From positions 20,612,864 to 20,676,863 of the forward strand of contig NC_091140.1 in NCBI RefSeq assembly GCF_041381155.1: DNA of 64,000 nucleotides, written 5' to 3'. Both the position numbers and the translations under genes were made by a program. This DNA comes from Argopecten irradians. Its lineage: Eukaryota; Mollusca; Bivalvia; Pectinida; Pectinidae. The notes beneath the pieces are model-generated. The model was given only the letters and a program-made list of their open reading frames with translations. It was not told the DNA's origin and made no database searches. Shown piece by piece: positions 1 to 9,300 of the stretch (position 1 is its first letter; every line of letters starts with the position of its first letter).

Positions 1-278
1 TTATTCAAATAGTGCTTGTATGCTATTCAGAGTTCTTGATAAATTTCTTGGTTTTTCTGCCACATTCATACCTTGGTATATTTTTAACTCGTTAAAACTT
101 TTTTTGCTTTTTTTTTTATTATTTTCATTTGATATATTGTTTAAAATAGGCATGTCAATTAGTCTCAAACTATTAGTTGGAAACTGTTTGAAATTAAATT
201 AAGAAGTTAAATACTAGTTAAATGCTTACTAATTAAGTACTAAAATGAGAAGTTACATAACAAACCATTGTTTTGTAG

Positions 279-378
279 GGTATCTGTATGGTTGTTGGAG
301 GGATAAAGTACCATTCACAGAGGTTTAACCCGCGGGCAGCCAACGTCACGGCCCTCCTGTTGTTTGTCGCTGTCGGAG
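279..378 (+). CDS. Antiporter exon: GGIKY..QRFN segment
   Basis: First exon seen in the window. The acceptor is TTTTGTAG and the donor GGAG|GTACAG. It is read from base 279 in phase 0 and ends in phase 1. It encodes GICMVVGGIKYHSQRFNPRA, then a hydrophobic LLLFVAVGG run. A G-G-x-(K/R)-(Y/F)-x-x-Q-(R/K)-F-N block before a helix is typical of CAX proteins, where it closes the first CaCA half. A plus-frame reading that runs into TAA at 326-328 is the wrong frame. Confidence 0.85.
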
Positions 379-3300
379 GTACAGTAGAATTGTTTATTAT
401 TATCTATTTACTTGTACATAGATGATCAGAATACATGTTTTATGGATGATAGTAAACTATATACCAAAGGTTTCAACAAAGGTTATGAGCCATATCTTAG
501 CAAAAATAACTGTGAATTTACCAGTGATATTCCGGTTAAATCCCAGTTTCCATTCATTTACCATTCATTTTCCGGTTTTCTTCCCTCACATTTCTTCATA
601 CCAGTTTTTTGTGTACAGTTTTCTGAAAACTTTGTTTTAACTGCTGAAAAATTTCCATTCAAAATGCAGTTTTTAGATAACTGGAATTTCACTGTATCAA
701 AATACCAGTTATTTACAAGTTTTATTCTGAAACAGTTCTTGTAAATAACCGTTTCTGATATCTCTGCTCTGTAACCAGTTATCAAATGCTACCATCAACA
801 GCAGGACATAGGTCAAGCCCACAGGAAGAATTTGAAAGGAGTGGAGGATATGGGAGGGGGTGGAGTGGGGGCAAATTTGAGCCTCAATCTGAATACATTG
901 TCCAATGGAAAGCAACTTCCTCTCATTTTGAATGTTAGTTTGCTGTGGCTGCATGTACATGATATGTACATGATATATGGGACAGCCTTCATCTGAAACA
1001 TATTCTTCTGAGCACAGATCCATAAATTGTTCAAGAAAAGCTGATTTAATTAAGAAAAGAAAATAGAATTGCCTGCAACTGTTGAAGTTTTCAGGAAATG
1101 ATGAAAGTGTTCTACATTTGTATCTATTGTTTTGTGATATTTTGAAGTGAATTTCTATGGATGAATTGTTCAATTTAAGTATGTGGAATGCAATGAACTT
1201 ATTTTGAAACAACTGAAAGTGAATGATATGTGTAACATATTTGGCGATGGAGCCTTCACTCTGGGATTTACTTCAATGGATTCTGTTAAAATTGTTTCTG
1301 GGTTTGTATGATATGGTATGCATGGTTGAATATGTGGCCCTAACATATCTTAAATTTGTATAAGAAAGTAATGTATATAACATAAAGTTGACCTGATTAG
1401 AGTGTTTGCATAGTTTACAATTACTTCTCACATTCTTTTTCCCTCCCCCAGCCTCCTTCCCCTCCCCCTTCTCACCATCTGGGTTATAATCACCGGTTTT
1501 ATAGCAGTTATTTTCCAGTTATTCTTATCATCAATGCTTCCATCCTAGACCAGTTTATTTACAGTTATTTATTACATCATAAACTGGTATACTGGTACTG
1601 ATAATTTCTGCCATTCCAAAACCGGTTTTTAACCAGTTTTCTGTGAGGTCACAAAACTGGAAAATCTCATTTGCATAATATAGCAAATAACTGCTAAACA
1701 ACTGTGAAAGTAATGTATATTGAATGGTAACTGGGAAATAACTGGATTTTAACTGCATAGAGCCACAATGGCAGTTATCTGACCTAAAAGTGATAACTGG
1801 AAAAACACTGTAAAACCACTGTTCAGAATAAAACTGTGAAAAGAATGGAAAATGAATGGAGTTTATTAAGCTAAGGGATATTACCATTGTTATGAAAGTA
1901 AATTTACATCATATGTATAAAAAACAAACATAGGTATATAGAGTTATTTTCCATTACTAACGCCATCTCCGAATTGCTAATTTAAGACCTTGGGGCCGCG
2001 GTGGTCTAGTGGTTAAGCCACGAGCCCTCCACCTCTGGGTTGCAAGTTCGAATCCCATGTGGGGCAGTTCCCAGGTTCTGACCGCTGGTCAGTGGTTTTT
2101 CTCCGGATACTCAGTTTTCCTCCACCAATAAACCTGGCACATCCTTACATGTCCCTAGCTGTTAATAGAATGTTAAACTAATTAAACCCGACCCTTCAAA
2201 ATCTTTGTTCGGTAACTGTCAGGTTTGGTGTTTTTTCTTAAGTTTTACTCCATCTCCAGATATCAATTAACCAAAGGCGTTACAAGAATTGAAAATAAAC
2301 AAACAAATTAATTTAAGTATATGGAGACTAACTCTGAAAGTAATGGAATTAAGAATATCATTGATATTTCTGCAACTATGAATATTTATGATGCGACCAT
2401 ATTTGCTGAGATCTTTATATTTAAGTTTCCGTGCCTCCGGTGCATCCTCCTTCTCCTCCTCCTCCTCCTCCTCCTAACCCCCCCCCACCCCCACCCCAAC
2501 CCCCTACCCCCACCCCAACCCCCTACCCCCACCCCAACCCACCCTACCAGTAAGATCTTGTTTACAGGTGTGTAGCCCCGACCATATTTGCTAAGATCTT
2601 TATATTTTACAGTTGTGTATGCCCCGACCATATTATATATTACAGGTGTGTATGCCCCGACCATATAATATATTACAGGTGTGTATGCCCCAACCATATC
2701 ATATATTACGGGTGTGTATGCCCCAACCATATCATATATTACGGGTGTGTATGCCCCAACCATATTATACATTACAGTTGTGTATGCCCCGACCATATTA
2801 TATATTACAGGTGTGTATGCGCCGACCATATTTGCTAAGATCTTTGGAGACATGCAGTGTAAGAGCTGTGACAACCAATATGTCCTCCCTAATGGTAATA
2901 CATCAGTGGACCCATCCAACTCCAGCTACTCACTTCACTGTACCGAGTGCCGCAGTTCTGTGGTAAGTCGTCACTGAACAGAGTGCTGCAGTTCTGTGGT
3001 AACTTGTCACTGTACCGAGTGTGGCAGCTCTTTGGTGAATCGTCACTATTCCGAGTGTCGCAGCTCTGTGGTAAGTCGTCACTGTACTGAGTGTCGCAGC
3101 TCTGTGGTAAGTCGTCACTGTACTGAGTGTCGCAGCTCTTTGGTAAGCCGTCACTGTACCAAGTGTCACAGTTCTGTGGTAAGTCGTCACTGTACCAAGT
3201 GTCACAGTTCTGTGGTAAGTCGTCACTGTACTGAGTGTCGCAGCTCTTTGGTAAGCCGTCACTGTACCAAGTGTCACAGTTCTGTGGTAAGTCGTCACTG

Positions 3301-6300
3301 TACCAAGTGTCACAGTTCTGTGGTAAGTCGTCACTGTACCAAGTGTCACAGTTCTGTGGTAAATCGTCACTGTACTGAGTGTCACAGTTCTGTGGTAATT
3401 CGTCACTGTACCAAGTGTCACAGTTCTGTGGTAAGTCGTCACTGTACCAAGTGTCACAGTTCTGTGGTAAGTCGTCACTGTACCAAGTGTCACAGTTCTG
3501 TGGTAAGTCATCACTGTACTGAGTGTCACAGTTCTGTGGTAAGTCGTCACTGTACTAAGTGTCACAGCTCTGTGGTAAGTCGTCACTGTACTGAGTGTCG
3601 CAGCTCTGTGGTAAGTTGTCACTGTACCAAGTGTCACGGTTCTGTGGTAAGTCGTCACTGTACTGAGTATCACAGTTCTGTGGTAAGTCGTCACTGTACC
3701 AAGTGTCACAGTTCTGTGGTAAGTCGTCACTGTACTGAGTGTCACAGTTCTGTGGTAAGTCGTCACTGTACCAAGTGTCACAGTTCTGTGGTTACTCGTC
3801 ACTGTACTGAGTGTCGCAGCTCTGTGGTAAGTTGTCACTGTACTGAGTGTCGCAGCTCTGTGGTAAGTCATCATTTCAGATTCACGTACATGTATGTATT
3901 CTGTTTATATACTCTATCTGAGAATGGTTTAGATATTGGTCTCACAATGTTAACATACCCGTTAACATCATAAACACGCAACATATGGCTGTGTTAGTTA
4001 GCTCCCCTTACACTCTGATTAAGATATTTAGAGCCACACTCTTCATGTGATATTTGGTTGTTCAAATTAACTCCCCTTACACTCTAATTTAGACAGCTCT
4101 CTTTTGCTTACATTCATTGTACTTATGTAGTCTACAAGTAAGTGAGTTTCAGATTGTATTTGATGATGACTTTATAAATTTTACAATCACCAGATAATTT
4201 CCTTTTTTAACTTTGATTATTATTTCCACTGTGATTATTATCTCCCCTTTCAGCCTGATTGAGATGGTGACACCACACGTTTATCCCTGTACTTTTTTAG
4301 TTTGAACATAGTTATCTCCCCTTAATACACATTTAAGGTCATTGAACACTTTATAATTTCCATATTAAGAATTTGTTCACAATTATCTCCCCTTGAGGAC
4401 CAATAAAGTGGTATTTGCACATTCTGCACTTTTCATGTAATCTCCATTTGTCTATATTTTCACATGATTATCTCCCCTCTCAGGCAGGTTTAGATGGCGA
4501 CTCCACTCTCTATCGTCACCACATTATGCCACTGGTATATGCCTGCTCATTGTTGCTGCCTATAGCCTACTTCATTGGAATGATATTCGCTCTGAAAACA
4601 CATTCAGCTAATATCTACCAGAGCGAAGTGTCCCATGACACTGGTCAAGGGGTCGAAGGTGACCTTCACAAAGGTTGAAAACTAATCATACCCATTGTCT
4701 AGTGTGCTACTTGACAGCAGTAATGAGATTGATATACAGTGGAACTCGGTTAATACGAACTCGAAGGGACTGAGATAAAACTTCGAGTTATCCGAGTGTT
4801 CGAAATAAGCAAGTTTTCATGTCTACTAACGATCTATTTATTTGGCATATACAGACTAGTTCCATGTCGTAAAATGATGTGAACAATGATAGTGGCAAAA
4901 TTTTAACAATGAAATTGAGATATATATTTTGAAATGCCGTTCTACGGCAGAGTTATGAAAAAGAAATCAGCATTTTCGGTGATCTCGTCCAAAAAATCTC
5001 ATTTCGAGTTATAAGAACATTTTATGTATGATATTTGTTATTCGGACCCAAAATTTACTTCGTATTATCCAAGTTCTTTGAGTATTCCAAATTCTAATTA
5101 TCCGAGTTCTTTAAACAAAGATAAACAGGGAATTCGGCTGGGACTGGCAAAGTACTTCGTATTAAGCCGGGTTTTTTAATTATCCGAGTTCGTATCAACC
5201 AAGTTCCACTGTCTGTCTCAAGAAAGATGATTCTTTACAATAACTTGTTGATTAGGGATTTAACAGAAAAGTAAGTCACTTACAAACTATTGTGTTCTTT
5301 TCGTAGTGACATCACAAATATATGTAGTAAAAATCTACCAAGTTCTTAGAGTCTTTAAGCATTATATCATATATTTTGCCAATAATAATACAACTTGATT
5401 AAATAAAATCTAAATTTGAGAAAGAATTTTAATTAACAGTGCAGCAAGTGGACATCAGTTTGTTGCAATTATATATATCCTATTATCATTTAAACACTTA
5501 CAATACCTTGAAACGAAGCATGCAATATCATGAAGTCATTCAAGAATCTTAAAATTTTTCTGGGTTTTTTTATAAGCAGACCACAGTCATGGCAGTCCAT
5601 CCTGGTCCAGGGTAAAGAGTGCCATTATACTTCTGATCAGTGCTGCCCTCATCGCTTTGTGTGCAGAGTTAATCACACAGAACATTCAGGAGTTAATTGT
5701 GACGTCTGGTGTGTCCGAGGTAATTCTCAGGAAAACTAACATTTTCTTCATTTTTACCAAAGATTGCTGAACTGTAATAAAGCAGCTATAGATTACATGA
5801 TTTCTAAATTACTGAGGTGTATATATATGTTCAAATTGTAATTTTTTGAGCCACAAAAATAACTTGTAATGTTATAGCCTGTGTCTGTCCTGTCCTGTCT
5901 TATAAATCTTATATACATTACATATGAGTCATGCAGCAATATTTATATTTTACTGATATTTCTTATTATTTAATACCTTAGATGAATTTGGAAGTTCAAG
6001 GTGCTATAAATTGATATATAATATACATTGCAATTAAGATATTTCAAATAATCTTTTCTATTGTTTCAGTATTTTATTGGAATGACACTACTTGCCATGG
6101 TTCCAGAACTGCCAGAAATTATCAATGGAATCCAGTTTGCATTACTTAACAATGTTAACTTAGGGTAAGATAACTGATAGTTTACTTGTTCTTTTGATCA
6201 TCTTGGTGGTACAAGTATCAGATGTTCTTTCACTAACTGGCTGAGTGATCAGGGTGTCAAAAATCCTACCAATAGCCCTCCACTTTTAGTCCAAGTAATC

Positions 6301-9300
6301 CATATGTCACAATATCTGCCAATAGGTTTCTACCTTGGCACTATGCTGCTCCAAGTGTTTTGAATATCCAACATTTAACAAAAAGCTCTCTGTCCTTTCA
6401 TCAAGTAGACAAGGATATTTTAATGTCCTTACATTTTACCAATAGTTACCCACCTAGAGTACGGTGGCAGATTGATTAAATAACCAGCATCTTATCACTT
6501 TCAAACCCTCCAAGTCTCTCTTAAATAAAATATTGGTTTTCTCATGGTATTCGGATATTCTACTACCACCACCAACCTTGCTTATTTTTAAATGATCTTG
6601 TAAACTGTTTGTAGATTTGAATAAACTGTTTGTAGATTTGAATAATACAAAATAATACCTAATAAGCTTACCCAGTAAGCATACACATTGAGCATTGTTG
6701 TGCACTTTGGGCGAGATGACAACGTACACAAAAATTATTCGGACAGCTTTTTCAAACTAGTTCGTCCCCAGTCAAGATTCTGGCAGTGCCAATTTGATTG
6801 GCCATTTGCAAAGGTAATCCTGACGTGACCCCTGATGGGATATTGTCAGATCCTCATATCAAACGTATTGATAATAAGGATCTGTATTTTAATCAGATTG
6901 AATAATACATGTCACTAATGTTTGTGTATCATTTGTACAGAATAGAGATTGGGACGAGTACTGCCATCCAAGTGTGTATGATACAGGTGCCTATACTGGT
7001 TCTCGTTAACCTGATACATGTAAGTCTCTTATACTTCAAAAATACTCAGACTTCTTACGATTTTAATTTTGTGGATAATCTGGCATCTCAGTCTATTGCT
7101 AATGATAAAAAATAAAATTACATTAAAGGAGATACATGTACCTTAATCAGGTAATTGTTTTCCTCATTAAATAAATGATTTAGTGTAATTTTAGAAAACA
7201 TGACAAAGGTCCATTCTATCCTGGAGAAACGACATGCACATGTGAGCAGAACAATATATGATCATTGCAAACAAATTAAATGGGTCTCGCACATCTTTGA
7301 ATTTACTTTACATTTCTTTTATGAATGTTAAAAACACACTTCAATGATAATTCATTTGTCTCTGTTTTGTAACTAAAACTGGACCCAGTTTCACAAACAC
7401 TTCTTAACTTTAAGAAATTCTCTAGCCTAAAATTCTCCATAGGAAAACATAGCAGTTAAGGAAGGTCCCTTACTTAGTTAGATTTCTTCCTTAACTTTTG
7501 CAATGTTTTTCCATGAGGAATTTGAAGTTAAGGAAATTGAGTCCTGATGGACTTATGTATACATCTGATCTGGATCACACATGTACAGTAACAGGTTTTT
7601 TTCACTTTGTCTTCCAGCCGTTTGGATTCCTCATCCTGTTCAATGATCTCCATCTATGGTCTGTAGTGTTCTCAGTGATCGTTATCAACTACACATTCCA
7701 GGACGGCAAGAGTGACTACTTCCAGGGTAAGATCTCAACATCAGTAGATACCTAAACATCAAACTAACCTTTTTGTTTCATGGTTCTAATTCTATCTTTG
7801 CATATTACAGGGTTATCTATCCTTATGGATGGTATTGATTATAACATAGTGGATTTGCGAGCGTCGAAACATTATGTTTTTCAGAGAAAAACAATCACAT
7901 AGGAATGATGTCATAATGGATACCTTCCATCAAGAGAGATAACTCTGTTATATGCAAAGAAGAAATACAGTCGTACCATACAATACTTGAAGCGTCTAAC
8001 ATTCCCTCAAACGCATTCTAGATCCGTTTGTGTTTCTTTTGTTTAGTTTCGTTTGTGTTTTGTTTCGTCAAGTGTTTTTCGTTTGTCTTTTCGTTTGTTT
8101 GCGTTTTGATTCTATTTCGTTTGCGTTCGTTTGTGTTTTGATTCATTTGGGCTTTCGTTTCGTTTGTGTTTGCATTCCAATAAGTTTACCTGATGTTATT
8201 CATTGATATTTGATTAGAAATGGTTTACTGTGCATGTGTTGGCAAAACTAAAAGTGGAGTCAATTGATGGTGTAGGCCAATAAATTTACGTGTTCTAGAC
8301 AATGTAGCAAACATACAAAAATGAAATTTGTATAAAGATGCTCCACCGCCGACAGAGCATAAATGATATTCATCATTTGAACAATAATTGGTGTTTAATT
8401 GTGTATATATTTGTCTAATTAACACAAAAAATGATATAAAATAAGTTATTTTGCCTTTGGTGCAGGAGTATTAAGTAAATCATTCCATATAGGATATAGT
8501 GCCATGGATTTTTTTCGGGATGCCATTAATTATTTTAAATATTTTTAACTTGAAGTAAAATTAGAAGCTCAAACTTTCCAACGATTGGATATGGTGTAAA
8601 GAAAGTAACTTTTGTAATTGAAGAAAAATACTAAATCGTCTGGTCCTGTTTTTGATAGTGAAAAAATATCATTTGTCAGCGGTGGAGCATCTTTAAAGAA
8701 AATCCTTTTGTGTCTAGATATTAATTACATGTGGTACATGTAATGTATACACATTGTTTGATAGTAAGAGGATCATCTGTATACCTTTCTTCAAGGACTT
8801 ATGCACTACTAGCAGTACTACAGGGGGACAGGTACAATGTACACTTGTAATACCTGTGGGGCTCGACAAAGTGGACTGAAGGATTACACACAGGTGTGAA
8901 CTCACACCACAGGACGTCGTACTGCTGGTCATAATAACTCACTGGTGCAGACATTACAAAAAAGGTGCTAAAATTTATCTCCAACTCATCACTGTAAGCA
9001 TTGGATCACATTATTTTCTAGTGATACACACTATTTTGATAATAAAATAACACAAATAATAATATTTATACCATCGCTTAATAGAGAATTTAAAACGAAT
9101 AAAAAAAAATTTCACAAATTTTATATAAAATAAAGAACGTACCAAAGTCAATAGATATTAAATCATAATTGACGTATTATACATACATGGCCGTCCAACA
9201 TGAACTGACAGTTGATAATTTCAATTTGTGTCAAATGTGTAATCATCAATTATTTATCAAAAGCATCGTGTCGAGGTCATTAGTGCTATATAAAAGTTAT

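Noticed and set aside
2386..2919. 177-codon minus-strand frame with repeated MVGAYTPVIY
   Set aside because: Antisense reading of the 33-bp acceptor minisatellite and the C-rich run; the real exon is on the plus strand.
2996..3973. 325-codon open frame with a 12-residue Cys repeat, zinc-finger-like
   Set aside because: It is the 36-bp minisatellite read in a frame that its period keeps open. It contains splice donors in every unit, and a 314-codon frame exists on the other strand for the same reason.
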